Part shown: piece by piece, positions 1 to 12,064 of the stretch
How the letters are laid out: each line of letters opens with the position of its first letter
Position numbering within the stretch: the first letter of the stretch is position 1
Assembly (NCBI RefSeq): GCF_020520425.1
Contig: NC_079492.1
Span: forward strand, 105,559,157 to 105,623,156
Reading direction: 5' to 3'
Length of the DNA: 64,000 nucleotides
Source: Spinacia oleracea
Taxonomy: Eukaryota; Streptophyta; Magnoliopsida; Caryophyllales; Amaranthaceae
Made by a program: the position numbers and the translations under genes
Notes under the pieces: generated by a model
Database searches by the model: none
Told to the model about the DNA's origin: nothing
What the model saw: the letters and a program-made list of their open reading frames with translations, nothing else

Positions 1-830
1 TCCTTTTCCCCCTTATTATTACTAACAGTAATGCTACTGGTATTTCTAGCTGTCATCTTCCATGATTTCCATAACCCTTAGAAGAATGAGAGCTAACTAG
101 AACAATCGAGGAAACAGGAAGTACACACTTACCCAACACATCCTGTGTCGCAATAGCCTCCGTGGGTTCCCGCATAGTACCATTGCTTTCTCTAGTTGCA
201 CCACTAATAGGGTGAGAGATCATAAGTGTACCCCCACTATCACCTGACACATTGAGAGAAACACCACCTACCTCCTCCACACCAACCCTTCATGACTTAT
301 TATATACCACATCATTGTCTCGTACCTTCTTTTCAACTACCTCATTTCTCTTCACCGCCCCAACTCCCCGTTTAACATGTTCAAAACCCGGCGGCGACAG
401 AACAACTTCTAGCACAGGTGAATATATAACACTCATGCTTGGCCACCGTACTCATCCCACCGCTCCCCAAGTTTTAATTTGGAGATGGCGAGGAGAAGTG
501 CAACTTTCTAGCAGTTCTAGGAGGACCTATCCTCATAGCAAGGGGATCATTGTAACCAGGTTACATTTGACTTCGCGTGCGTTGCAGCCTAGCTAAACTC
601 TGCTTTTCCTTTTCTCGTTCAGCATACAACATTCACATCCTTCTCTTTGGAGATGAACCTAGACAAGGCCCATACTCATCGACAACTTATTTCACCCCAC
701 CTTCAGGCACTAGAGCTTGACAATCACGATCAACGTGATCCAACCGACCACAATAGGAACAGAAATCCTCCAGGCGTTTGTATTGAACCCCACACCATTT
801 GAACGATTTATGGCTGATTGCAATTTTAGC
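1..830 (-). pseudogene. LINE ORF1-like DUF4283/zinc-knuckle pseudogene, 3' part
   Basis: Read on the minus strand from 830 downward, the first stretch encodes a zinc knuckle of CX2CX4HX4C form (CSYCGRLDHVDRDC, about 720-765) preceded by KRLEDF. This is the usual arrangement of plant DUF4283 plus zf-CCHC_4 proteins, which are mostly ORF1 of LINEs or domesticated relatives. Further down the frame is broken by stops, but recognisable low-complexity C-terminal coding continues (for example PPGFEHVKRG near 390 and a 75-codon open segment at 53-280). The N-terminal DUF4283 half lies at 10208-10614, across copia element A. The gene is therefore broken by insertion as well as by point mutations. The left end runs out of the window. 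The zinc knuckle and its join to the other half are seen in the sequence; assignment to a LINE rather than a host gene is inference. Confidence 0.75.
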
Positions 831-1828
831 TGTAGGGGAATACATTTAAACATAATATGTGCGGAAACAATCCCCAAAGCCAGGAAGCATGTATAAAGCA
901 CATATTAAGCATACTTACGTTTGAAGCGTGTTTTCCACAATAATCTGTCAACGAACACGAACTTAGAACTCCACTTGTCGTTCCTCTACTTGGTTCACCG
1001 ACACGATCATATCCGTCTTGATTATCGTAGCTTAAACAATCGATCAAGATAGTTTGCTTTTGGGTAGAACTCACTTTGGAGGCACAGAGAGAATTAGGGT
1101 TCTCTGAGTCTATAGGGTTTGAGTATGTGTGAATTGTGTTGTTGGAAAATCGGGTTAGAAGGTTATTAACATAACCTTGCTAACCAGCCAAGCCACAAGG
1201 GCCATAACCGGCCAGCAAGCCCGCGCAACACACGAGCACACATCGTGCTGGGCCGTGGGCCGCGCGCATCTGTTGCTGTGTCGTTGCTTTGGCCCGCGCG
1301 CACACACGCGCAGCTTGCTCGGACATGGGCCAGCGCTGCCGTGTTGTTGCCTTGCTTGCGTGCCGAGCGCCCATGGGCCTCGAGTGCCTCGCGCACTTGG
1401 CTCGTGGGCCTCTCTTCGTATTCGCGACTTAATATCGTTCCGGATATTATTTATCGTTTCGTACACGACGAATCACCGTCGTACGATACGTTTATTCGTT
1501 TCGCCTAGCTTACGAATATTCGCGATGCGATATACGATTCCGATACAAGGTCGTATCGTATAATACGTTTTCCAACTAATTCCCGAAAAGCTATTAAATG
1601 AATTTCCGATTCATTTAATCCGGTGATCTGTTACGTGTCATTAGTGTGACCTTGTAGGTTCAGTCAAGAGTAAGCTGTGAGTTTAATATTCATTAGAACT
1701 CACTGATCGGAAGCATTGCTCTAGCTAGCTGTTCCGATCACTTGATCTCACTGAATTAATTGTTCGCAATTAATCTGAACCTTGGTATTAGACTTAATGC
1801 ACCTTGGGTGAAGGACATATTTCCTTCA
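831..1828 (-). repeat. 3' LTR of copia element A
   Basis: A 998-bp direct copy of 9208-10207, with only a few scattered substitutions and small indels (for example acatttaaacataata against acaattaaacataataaca near the outer end). It contains a GC-rich island at about 1185-1440 that opens spurious reading frames on both strands, followed by a run of TCGTA-type short repeats (about 1440-1560). Reading on the minus strand it starts TGAAGGAAATATG and ends CCCCTACA. Confidence 0.93.
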
Positions 1829-2670
1829 GTTTCCCACTTGTCATTCAGACAAGTGTGCATTCACATTCCTTTGTCACTTAGTGTTACTTACTGAACATAA
1901 GGTAAGATCCAAGACATCCTTATTAGGTCTAGAAGTGTTTCTCGGATTACAGAGCTAAACTGTTAAACTTTTACAAAAGGTTAAGCCTTAACCATTCTGA
2001 GCACGGCCATGCATTTTACAATATCTAACTCTCCGAGAGGCCTTGTTACACAACAACACCATATCCTATCAAAGATAGGAGGACAATCCATTCTTGCAAT
2101 CTATGAATACTCACTTTGATTCATAGTACGCCCAATAACTGCTTTTATAGGCTCCTTTTACGGTGCAACGTTTAGCTAGCATCAAAGCGAACTAATTCTC
2201 AAACGAACAGACATAATCGCTCATGTTCTGAGGAACAGTTTCTAATCACCATTAATGAGAACTACCTATGATATGACTTTAATCTCTTAAAGTGTTCTCA
2301 TGGTCAATCCGATACAAGATCCAATAAGTATCTATGCAAAAGATTCTGACATTCAGTCACTCTAGTTCAAGAAACAGAACTAAAAAATCTACTTGCAATC
2401 TAATCTTCATTAGTCATTGGTCGTCCACCTTTCAATGACCTGGATTAGGGATCCTTTTGTGATTTCAATATTCAAGTTCACTTATGGGTGTTTCTTTGTC
2501 GAAGAATCCATGTTGACATCCCATTTGAATGTTTTGAATCACATGGACTTATCATTTAATACTAAACCAAAATTAAATGAATATGAAATATAATTTCATA
2601 AATATGAAATGGTTAAACCAATTGTTTTAAACATAGATCTAACAAATGTTCTAAAACAATACTTAGAAAA
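1829..2670 (-). other. Element A 3' untranslated stretch
   Basis: Lies between the end of the RNase H coding region and the 3' LTR. The purine-rich tract used for plus-strand priming is at about 1829-1842 (minus strand GACAAGTGGGAAAC). I see no coding sequence in it. The block is recognisably homologous to 18452-19295 of element B (shared words such as the start codon-free stretch around the tract and the TGTCCTCC region), so it belongs to the element and is not captured host DNA. Confidence 0.7.
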
Positions 2671-5600
2671 TCAAAGCCATTCTCCAACATGCTTGATTTC
2701 CATGGTTGCTACATGTGCGTTGTGTTTCACTTGTGGCAACGGTTTAGTCAATGGATCCGCGATGTTGTCGCCAGTTCCAACCTTGCAAATCTCGATTTCT
2801 TTTCTTTCAACGATCTCTCGAAATATATGAAATCGCCGCAGTACGTGCTTGGACTTCTGGTGGCTCCTAGGCTCCTTTTCCTGGGCAATGGCTCCTCTAT
2901 TGTCGCAATACAAAGCCACTGGTCCTTTAATGGAGGGGACAACCCCAAGTTCTCCGATGAACTTCCGAATCCAAACAGCTTCCTTTGCTGCTTCTGAGGC
3001 AGCAATGTACTCGGCTTAAATTGTAGAATCCGCAATAGTGCTTTGCTTAGCACTTTTCCAGCTTACTGCTCCGCCGTTGAGGCAGAACACAAACCCAGAC
3101 TGTGATCTGAAATCATCTCTGTCGGTTTGAAAGCTTGCGTCCGTATAGCCCTTAACAATCAACTCATCTGTACCACCATAAACCAGAAACTGATCCTTTG
3201 TGCTTTTCAGGTACTTTAGGATGTTCTTGGCAGCAGTCCAATGTGCCTCACCTGGTTCTGACTTGTACCTGCTCGTTGCACTGAGTGCGAACGAAACATC
3301 CGGCCTTGTACAAATCATAGCATACATGATGGACCCAATATCCGAAGCGTATGGAATTCCACTCATCTTTCTACGCTCATCAGATGTTATAGGACACTGA
3401 TTCTTGCTTAGATAAGTGCCATGTGACATGGGTAGATGGCCTCTCTTGGCTTCTATCATATTGAACCTAGCTAGCACTTTGTCAATGTAAGTGCTTTGGC
3501 TTAGTCCAATCATCCTCTTAGATCTATCCCTATATATCTTGATGCCGAATATGTATTGTGCCTCTCCGAAGTCCTTCATTGAGAAACACTTTCCAAGCCA
3601 AGTCTTTATAGACTCCAACATAGGAATGTCGTTTCCAATAAGCAGTATGTCATCAACATACAAGACTAGGAATGCAATTTTACTCCCACTGACCTTCTTG
3701 TATACACAAGATTCGTCCTGGTTCTTGATGAAGACAAACTTATTGACTGCTTTATCAAATCGTTTATTCCAACTCCTTGATGCCTGCTTTAGTCCATAGA
3801 TGGACTTCTTAAGCTTGCATACCTTTCCTTGGTTCTTTTGATCGACAAAACCCTCCGGCTGCGTCATAAACACAGTCTCTTCAAGAACACCATTCAAGAA
3901 GGCAGTTTTGACATCCATTTGCCATATTTCATAGTCATGAAAAGCGGCAATCGCAAGGATTTTCCGAATAGACTTAAGCATCGCGAATGGAGAAAAGGTT
4001 TCATCGTAGTCAACGCCGCGAACTTGCCTGTAACCTTTTGCTACCAATATAGCCTTGTATATGTATACAATTCCATCTTTATCTTTCTTCAACTTGAAGA
4101 CCCATTTTCATCCGATAGGTGTGAACCCATCCGGCAAATCAACCAAATCCCAGACTTGATTTTCAGATATGGAGTCTATTTCAGATTTCATGGCCTCTAA
4201 CCATTTAGTGGAGCTTGGGCTCTTCATAGCTTGCTTGTAAGTCATAGGTTCATCACTATCCAATATGAGAACCTCTAAGTTTTCAGTCAAGAGGACGCTT
4301 GTCCATCTGTCCAGCTGAAATATAGTTCTACTTGACTTACGAGGGGCAACAACGTTTTGAGGAACTACTCCCACTGGCTCTTCTAAAGACCTTGGAGGTT
4401 CATAAACCTGAACTGCTTCTAAAGAGTTCTGAGTTTGTTGTTCGTCTCGAATATCTTCGAGGTCTATTATTCTCCCACTTGTCAATTCGGAAATATGATT
4501 TCTTTCCAAAAAGACACCGTCACGAGCAACGAAAACCTTGTTGTCTGACTTGTTGTAGAAATAATACCCCTTTGTTTCTTTTGGATACCCAACGAAGAAA
4601 CACTTGTCGGATTTTGGTTCGAGCTTGTACGAAATTAATCGCTTGACATATGCCTCGCAACCCCAAATCTTCAGAAAAGACAACTTTGGAAGTTTCCTAG
4701 TCCATAATTCGTATGGAATCTTTTCAACAGCTTTTGACGGAGCATGATTCAGTGTGAGTGCTGCAGTTTGCAACGCATGTCCCCAAAATTGTAAAGGAAG
4801 TTCGGCCTCACCCATCATTGACCTGACCATATCGAGTAAGGTCCTGTTTCTCCGTTCCGACACTCCATTCCATTGAGGTGTACCCGGAGCAGTCAATTCA
4901 GAAAGAATACCGCATTCTTTTAGATGGTCATCAAAATCGTGGTTAAGATATGCACCTCCTCGATCCGATCTTAGAGCTTTTATTTTCTTGCCATGTTGAT
5001 TCTCTACTCCATTATGAAATTCTCGGAATTTCTCAAACGATTCAGACTTGTGTTTCATTAAGTAAATATAGCCATATCTACTGAAATCGTCCGTAAACGT
5101 TATGAAATAGCTGAACTCACATCTAGCTTTCGTACTCATAGGCCCAAATACGTCCGTATGTATTAGCCCTAGTAGTTCGCTTGCTCTTTCTCCCACCTTT
5201 GAGAAAGGTTGCTTTGTCATTTTGCCAAGTAAACAAGATTCGCATGGATCAATCTTCTCTAAGTCGAATGGTTCTAGAATTCCTTTCCGTTGAAGTAATT
5301 CCATGCGCTTTGTGTTTATATGGCCTAATCGACAATGCCACAGAAATGTGAGATCCGAATCACCATTTTTAGCCTTTTTGGTATGTATGTTATAAATGTG
5401 TTTGCTCGTATCTAGCACATATAGACCATTTTCTTGTTCTGATGAACCATAAAACATTCCATTCAAAGAAAAAGAACAACTATTGTCTTTAAATTGAAAA
5501 CTAAAACCTTTAGAATCCAAACTTGAAACGGAAATAATGTTTCTGGTGATACTAGGAACATAGTAACAGTTTTCTAGTTCCAGAACAAAACCACTAGGCA

Positions 5601-6649
5601 AAGAAATAAAATAAGATCCTACGGCTAATGCAGCAATCCGTGCTCCATTTCCCACGCGTAGATCCATCTCGCCTTTATCAAGCCTTCTACTTCTCCTTAG
5701 TCCCTGCGAATTGGAACATAAGTGTGAGCCACAACCAGTATCTAATACCCAAGAAGTAGAATTAGCAAGATTACAATGTATAACATATATACCTGAAGTA
5801 GAAGCAACGTTCCCGTTCTTCTCATCTTCCTTTCTCTTCAAGCAATCCCTTTTCCAATGCCCCTTCTTCTTGCAGTAGAAGCATTCAGAGTCTTCAGGAG
5901 AACGATTAACCCTCTTCTGTTTACCAGAACTGGTGCCATTGGACTTCGATGAGGGCGTAGCCTTGCCCTTACCCTTCTTGCCCTTATTCTTGCCTAATTT
6001 CTTGAAGTTCTTGCCCTTACGCACCATAAGCACATCGTGCTTATTCTCTTGCTTGAGCGTCTTTTCAGCAGGTTTTCAGCATACCGTGAAGCTCAGTAAG
6101 AGTTTTCTCCATGCTATTCATGTTGTAATTCAACTTGAACTGATCATATCCACTATGAAGCGAATGGAGAATGATGTAAATATCCATTTCATTTGAGACG
6201 TCATAATCTAGAGCTCTCATGTTCTCAAAGAGTCCAATCATTTTAAGAACATGTGGGCTCACTGGTTCTCCTTTCTTGAGCTTAGTCTCAAGGATCAACC
6301 TCTGAGTCTCGAATCTTTCGATTCCGGCTTGGTCCTGAAACATGTTCTTCAACTCCGAGATGATTTGGTAAGCATCTCAGTTAATGAGAGTAGTCTGAAG
6401 TTCAGGACTCATGGATGCAAGCATCACACATTTGACATCCCTGTTGGCCTGGATCCAACGATTAAGGGCAGCCTGAGTAACCTCCGGCCCAGCCTCTTCC
6501 GGTAAATCTTCCTCAAGGAAATATTCCTTTTCCTCATGCATAAGAACTATTTGCAAGTTCCTTTGCCAGTCGAGGAAATTGTTGCCATTCAACTTCTCTT
6601 TGTCGAGAATTGAACGCAGGTTGAAAGTGTTGTTATTGTTTGCGGCCAT
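2671..6649 (-). pseudogene. Copia element A gag-pol polyprotein, broken
   Basis: The start is taken at 6649 (MAANNNNTFNLR), matching MENNNSFNIR of element B, rather than an upstream in-frame Met. Domain order: gag with NFLDWQRNLQ (6649-6065), zinc knuckle CFYCKKKGHWKRDC (about 5900-5860), aspartic protease WVLDTGCGSH (about 5740), integrase with the HHCC region WHCRLGH/CESCLLGK and the NGVSERRNR motif around the catalytic Glu, then reverse transcriptase (QMDVKTAFLNG, YGLKQASR, LYVDDILL) and RNase H (LYCDNRGAI). Breaks: a TGA after LIN at 6377, a one-base insertion near 6070, TGA before KWVFKLKK at 4108 and TAA before AEYIAA at 3016. Each break is small, so the rest still reads as one polyprotein. 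It is a member of the copia superfamily; I do not assign a lineage. Confidence 0.92.
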
Positions 6650-7230
6650 TTTGATTACTACAATCGAAAAGAATTTGCAATAAATAACCATTCATAAACT
6701 TTAATAACTTTGAAATAAAAGATAACATGCAATCATTAAAGCTATTAAACATTTCATTCACGCAAAAAGCAAAACATGGTGCAAAAAGAATGAAACGATT
6801 CCAAGACCCCAAAAAGTCCTAAATCCTTAATCACCTTTGGCATGTCTTAAGTAGTTTAAGATTCTAGGTAAGAAAAACCTATTGCTAGTAATCTCCAAAT
6901 TACTCTTGGTAATAAATTAATACCATAATTTATCCCATTGCCATAACATAATGCCATTGTTGTTTGAGTTGAAACCACAATCAACGTGCTCCTTTGGGAC
7001 GCCTTACCACCTAAGTCTACTAAAATAGCATCTCACTTTGGCGGAAACCTACTATCTTAGATCCCTAGATTTTTGTAAGTGCTTGATTTGGAAGGCAATT
7101 TTTAAACTCAATATTACTTTGGACCTAGTTGTTTCTATGTTGGTTCGATTATTTAGCGAACTTAATCTAATCGAGTCATACGAAACAACCTATTTATGCA
7201 AAACATACATACATACATTCAAGCATAATG

Positions 7231-7232
7231 TA

Positions 7233-7279
<47 letters not shown>
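7231..7279. repeat. (TG)n(TA)n compound microsatellite
   Basis: About eight TG units run directly into about fifteen TA units. It lies in the leader of copia element A. Confidence 0.95.
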
Positions 7280-7281
<2 letters not shown>

Positions 7282-9192
7282 TAATGCATAAATATTTGGT
7301 GAACTAGTATCGCCCAAAACATCTTGTCTTGAAGCATCCAATCTTCATCACCACCTTGTTAGCTTGGCATCGTCTTGAATCTTCGTTCAAATGCTAACTT
7401 AAAGTTCTAAACTTAGAAATACTTGAAAATAATAAAATTACATCAAAATTCCCATGGTACGCAGACCATATTTAAAACTTTACATTCAAAGATAGAACGG
7501 TTCGCAGACCGTATTTAACTATCCTAAATGGCCATACTAGTCACTTGGAGTACCTGCATTACATAAAATATATATTCTATGCATTCACCCATTCGTATGC
7601 TAAAACGATGGCCCATATAATTATGCAAGTATTTACGTGAATTAATTAAAATTCACGTTCACATAAACGCGTCCTAAAAGATTAATCAATTTCCAAATTA
7701 TTAATCCTTAGACTTTATTCTAATTAAAATTGAATTTAATTAAAATAATGCGACCTACGAAAATAATTAAAATAATTATTTCATTTTAATTTCATTTAGT
7801 GGCTCCCACTCAAACCAATAATTATTCCGGATAATTAATTATGAAATATTAAATTAAAACTCGCGGCCCGGCCCAAGTAAATAAAATATTAAATTAAAAA
7901 TCCCGTTAGCCCAAATTAATGCAAATATGCGCAGCCCAACAAATTAAACAATTTCAATGAAATAGTCCAAGTGCATGGTTGGGCTAGGCTTGCGCCCAGC
8001 CCATTGCGCCCTTGTGTGGCCTACGAGGCACACGAGCAAGCTCGCATCCCCAGCAGCCTATGCGCGTGCGTGCCCACAGCTCGTCGCTGCCCTGCGCGCT
8101 CGTCGTGCTCATCGCAGCGCTGGACGTCGCAGGCTACGTGCCTTGCTTCGTCGCAGCACTCGCAAGCTAAGGCGTGCCTTGCTTGCCCCTTTCCTCGCCC
8201 AGCGCGCGCGCGGCACACTGCTCGCTTGCTGTTGCACGCGTCGCTGCGGCTCGGCACTCGTACAGCAGCCCGCATGGCTCGTCGAGCCACACGTCCACCA
8301 TACTCGTATGTTCGTGCCTTTAATTCGTGCCTACGGACCAACTCAATTAAAAAAAATTAATTTCACGAACTTGCATTAATGTTATTTTTCATAAAAAGTT
8401 ACGATTTTATTTTCGAAAAACAACGATTTTTTACCAATTTAATAAAATTTTAACGACAATCCAATTTCGTAAAATATTAAATCAAGGCTAACATTATTCA
8501 AATTTTTAAGAACGGACGAATCAACTTGAAAATTTTGAACTTTTAAATAATAAAATCTAAAACTTTAAATCGTTCTTTAAACATTTAAATTTCAGATTTT
8601 AATAATTAGGTTTAAGTGCGATTAAAATTAACGAAACCATTCAAAATTTTAATCCAATAATTTTTAAAATTAGCCACTGACCCATGAAATTATATTCCCT
8701 TTCCCAATTAACCGAATTATTAGACCAAAATTATTTTAAAAATCAATTAGGGTTCTAAATTCTACGAATTGGGGAAAATCAAAATTAGGGTTTATACTTA
8801 TTGGAAAAATCTGAAATATTTACCATAGATCAATAATATGCCCAGTGACATCGTGTCAAAATTTCAAGCAATTCCAAGTAGTTTAATTCGACCTTTTAAT
8901 TGAATTACTTTCCGATATTTTTAATTTTTATTAAAAAATTAACAAAAACTCCCAAAAAAGACATTTCTAGGCCTGTTTTTGCAATTCCGTTCTCATGAGT
9001 TGATCTTAGAAAATTGTTTTCAATCAGATTAGGGTTTGAAAAGTCGAAAAAACGAATCTTTTTGATTTCGGAACAGCTTATGCGATTAATCCAATAATCC
9101 AATAAAAAAATACGAAAAATTCACCAAAAATTCCAAAATTTCGACAGCATCAAAAAAAAAATAAAACATGCTAAAATTATTTGAATACATAA

Positions 9193-9206
9193 GGCTCATG
9201 ATACCA
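9193..9206 (-). other. Primer-binding site of element A
   Basis: On the minus strand the sequence TGGTATCATGAGCC follows the 5' LTR after a single G. It resembles the complement of the initiator tRNA-Met 3' end (TGGTATCAGAGC type) used by most plant copia elements, with internal changes. Element B has TGGTATCACGAGCC in the same place. Confidence 0.8.
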
Positions 9207-9207
9207 C

Positions 9208-10207
9208 TGTAGGGGAATACAATTAAACATAATAACATGTGCGGAAACAATCCCCAAAGCCAGGAAGCATGTATAAAGCACAGATTAAGCATACTTACGT
9301 TTGAAGCGTGTTTTCCACAATATTCTGTCAACGAACACGAACTTAGAACTCCACTTGTCGTTCCTCTACTTGGTTCACCGACACGATCAGATCCGTCTTG
9401 ATTATCGTAGCTTAGACAATCGATCAAGATAGTTTGCTTTTGGGAAGAACTCATTTTGGAGGCACAAAGAGAATTAGGGTTCTCTGAGTCTATAGGGTTT
9501 GAGTATGTGTGAATTGTGTTGTTATAAAATCGGGTTAGAAGGTTATTAACATAACCTTGCTAACCGGCCAAGCCACAAGGGCCATGACCGGCCAGCAAGC
9601 CCGCGCAACACACGAGCACACAGCGTGCTGGGCCGTGGGCCGCGCGCAGCTGTTGCTGTGTTGTTGCTTTGGCACGCGCGCACACACGCAGCTTGCTCGG
9701 CCATGGGCCAGCGCTGTCGTGTTGTTGCCTTGCTTGCGCGCCGAGCGCCCATGGGCCTCGAGTGCCTCGCGCACTCGGCTCGTGGGCCGCTCTTCGTATT
9801 CGCGACTTAATATCGTTCCGGATATTATTTATCGTTTCGTACACGACGAATCACCGTCGTACGATACGATTTATTCGTTTCACCTAGCTTACGAATATTC
9901 GTTATACGATATACTATTCTGATGCAAGGTCGTATCGTATAATACGTTTTCCAACTAATTCCAGAAAAGCTATTAAATGAATTTCCGATTCATTTAATCC
10001 GGTGATCTGTTACGTGTCATTGGTGTGACCTTGTAGGTTCAGTCAAGAGTAAGCTGTGAGTTTAATATTCATTAGAACTCACTGATCGGAAGGATTGCTC
10101 CAGTTAGCTGTTCCAATCACTTGATCTCACTGAATTAATTGTTCGCAATTAATCTGAACCTTGGTATTAGACTTAATGCACCTTGGGTGAAGGACATATA
10201 TCCTTCA
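9208..10207 (-). repeat. 5' LTR of copia element A
   Basis: A 1000-bp partner of 831-1828. In transcriptional orientation it starts TGAAGGATATATG at 10207 and ends CCCCTACA at 9208. It contains the same GC-rich island (about 9560-9820). Identity to the other LTR is high by eye, which suggests a fairly recent insertion relative to element B. Confidence 0.93.
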
Positions 10208-10614
10208 TTAACCACTCTGCGCAAAGGCTTATCTATCTCCACCAACACCTTAACTCTCATAAATTCTTCCCATCCCAAAGGGTCCTTATCATCATACTCC
10301 AAGAAACCACCCATATTCTCACCTACACCATATGCTACTTCAACATTCCTCCGATTAAAAGGCACATCCTTGATTCCAATCCAGAATAGAGAATTGGAGA
10401 AGACAACCTCAGAAGGTTGCCGATCCCCTAAAACTTTCTTCAGCAACAAGGCCTTCTTATCAAAGAACCACAGACTCCCTTCCATAACCCTCTCCTTGTA
10501 TTCCGTACAGAAAAACTGGAACACAAAAAGGTTCATCTCCACCATAGGTATGGCAACATGTTCTTTCGTCCTCCATTCACCAAAGTTCTTTTCATCACAT
10601 TATATGGTTTGATT
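10208..10614 (-). pseudogene. LINE ORF1-like DUF4283 pseudogene, 5' part
   Basis: On the minus strand this encodes the body of a DUF4283 domain: VEMNLFVFQFF, then RVMEGSLWFFDKKALLLKK, WIGIKDVPFNRRN and VLVEIDKPLRRVV, which are hallmark DUF4283 words. The frame enters element A right after LRRVV. The matching zinc knuckle lies on the far side at 830 downward, so this is the same gene. At the other end the coding sequence is cut at 10614 by the 5' LTR of element B. Just inside that edge a one-base shift separates VMKRT from FGEWRTKEHV, so the gene was already decaying or has decayed since. The N-terminal end of DUF4283 is not found beyond element B. Confidence 0.85.
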
Positions 10615-12064
10615 TGATGGAAATAATGCCTTGGTCCAAGTTTGCATTTATGCATTTAATGCTAAGTCTAATAAATGCGGTTCAGTATTAATTAAACAAG
10701 TTAATAATTCAGTGAGATCAAGTGAACTGAATGCCTAGCTAGAGGCCGCTTCAGTTCAAGTGGAATTAATAATATTAATCCACGGCTTACTCTTGATTGA
10801 ACCCGTAGGGTCACACAAATAGTACGTGAATGGATCGGGTATTTAAGTGAATATATTATTCATTAAAGTACTCTATTTATGATCATTTGGAAATGACGGA
10901 ACTCGATTCCAGTGGGAGCTGAAATCGTCGAAAGGCAAAGTAAAGAATTTCTGGAAATGAAGATGTTGCCGGAAACGGAAATATGGTTCATGACGGAAAT
11001 ATAAATATTATCCAAGTCGTAGATGTTGCCGGAAACGGAAACATGGTTCGTATCGGAAAATATTATCGGAAATATTGCCGGAAACGAAAATATTGCAGGA
11101 ATCGGAAATACTGTCGGAATAGGAAATTATTACCGGAATTGGAAATATTAAGGGAAACCTAAATATTTGTTCGAAACGGAAATAAATTCCGGAATCAGAA
11201 AACGAATCGGAAGCACGAAGAGAGACAAGCCGAAAAGGGAGTCGGCCCATCACTCGACGAGCAATGTCCGAACGCACAGCGCTAGGCACGAGGCAAAACG
11301 CTAACGCCAAGCACAAAGTCCCAGCGCCAACGCAGGACCGTGCGCTGGCATTGTGCGATGGGCCAGCAACAAGTAGTGGGCTAGCATCGACCGACAAGGC
11401 ACAAGCAGCACAACAACGGGCCGAAGGCCAGCAACAGTGCACGCTTGGGCCTGGCCAGATGCGCGTGCCAGCGTGGGCCTTCGTGGTTACGTTGGTGGTG
11501 TTCGTCTTGTGCACCAAGTCTTGTACGATTACTTAGGTGCCAAGTAACTTGGACCTAAAGTATAGTTTTCCTGCTTCTACTAGAATTAGATAGTTAGGAT
11601 TAGATTCAAACACTAGGTGTTTTATTAACCCTATGATTCTAATTAATTGTAATCCTGATAGGATTAGTAATTGGTTTCCTAGTAGAACTCTAAGTCTCTA
11701 TTTCCTACTTTATAAATATGTGATTAGTATTCACAATTTATAAAACCCATATAATATACTTTACATAGATTGTGTTCAAGGGAAACATAATTCATAGCCT
11801 AACCCGAGTGCATAAAACCTTGGTAAATATCCTAGTTGGTTGAACCTAAGGCGGATCCGGACGTGCTGTGGACTATCTACGGAGGGGCGACACTTGGAGC
11901 TCTAAAGACTTGTTCTTGTTCGGTTCGGGAGCAGCTAGGGAAGGCACGCATCACATTGTATGTACCCTAAATTATGTTGATTGACAATGTTGCAATTAAT
12001 TTGGATTCTTGGCTTTATGGTTTTTCCGCATGAATATATTGTTTATATTGTTCATAACCTTACA
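10615..12064 (+). repeat. 5' LTR of copia element B
   Basis: Starts TGATGGAAATAATGCC (the 3' copy starts TGAAGGAAATAATACC) and ends CCTTACA before the primer-binding site. It contains a degenerate minisatellite of GGAAATATT/CCGGAAACGG words (about 10960-11215), then a GC-rich island (about 11240-11480). The outer 50 bases and the block with CGGCTTACTCTTGA resemble the element A LTR. Confidence 0.9.

Larger units (their letters stand above)
6650..9207 (-). other. Element A long 5' leader
   Basis: About 2.5 kb of non-coding sequence between the 5' LTR and gag. It holds a (TG)n(TA)n microsatellite at 7231-7279 and a sharply GC-rich island at about 7975-8340 inside otherwise AT-rich DNA. The island opens overlapping frames on both strands, all Ala/Arg/Cys-rich and without a domain I recognise. 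Element B has a leader of the same length with a GC-rich island in the same relative place (12830-13190), so the layout is a family property. Confidence 0.7.
831..10207 (-). mobile_element. Ty1/copia LTR retrotransposon A, complete but decayed
   Basis: Two near-identical direct LTRs (831-1828 and 9208-10207, about 1 kb) start TGTAGGGG and end CCTTCA on the plus strand. They bound a minus-strand gag-pol with domain order gag, CCHC, protease, integrase, RT, RNase H, which is the Ty1/copia order. The 5-bp target duplications are ttagc (826-830) and ttaac (10208-10212), matching at 4 of 5 positions. A primer-binding site abuts the right (5') LTR and a purine-rich tract (GTGGGAAAC on the minus strand) abuts the left (3') LTR. 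Several nonsense and frameshift changes make it non-autonomous. It sits inside a DUF4283 pseudogene. Its proteins resemble those of element B in this window, but its LTRs differ apart from the first bases and some internal blocks. Confidence 0.93.

Noticed and set aside
1155..1563. Overlapping reading frames on both strands in the GC-rich part of an LTR (also 9535-9922)
   Set aside because: They lie within an LTR, have no recognisable domain and arise because GC-rich sequence has few stops. The same frames recur in both LTR copies as expected for non-coding repeats.
7971..8379. Ala/Arg/Cys-rich frames in the leader of element A
   Set aside because: Frames open on both strands over the same bases with low-complexity composition. 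No homology to known families is apparent.
10139..10612. 157-codon plus-strand frame
   Set aside because: Antisense shadow of the DUF4283 coding sequence, which matches a known family on the minus strand.
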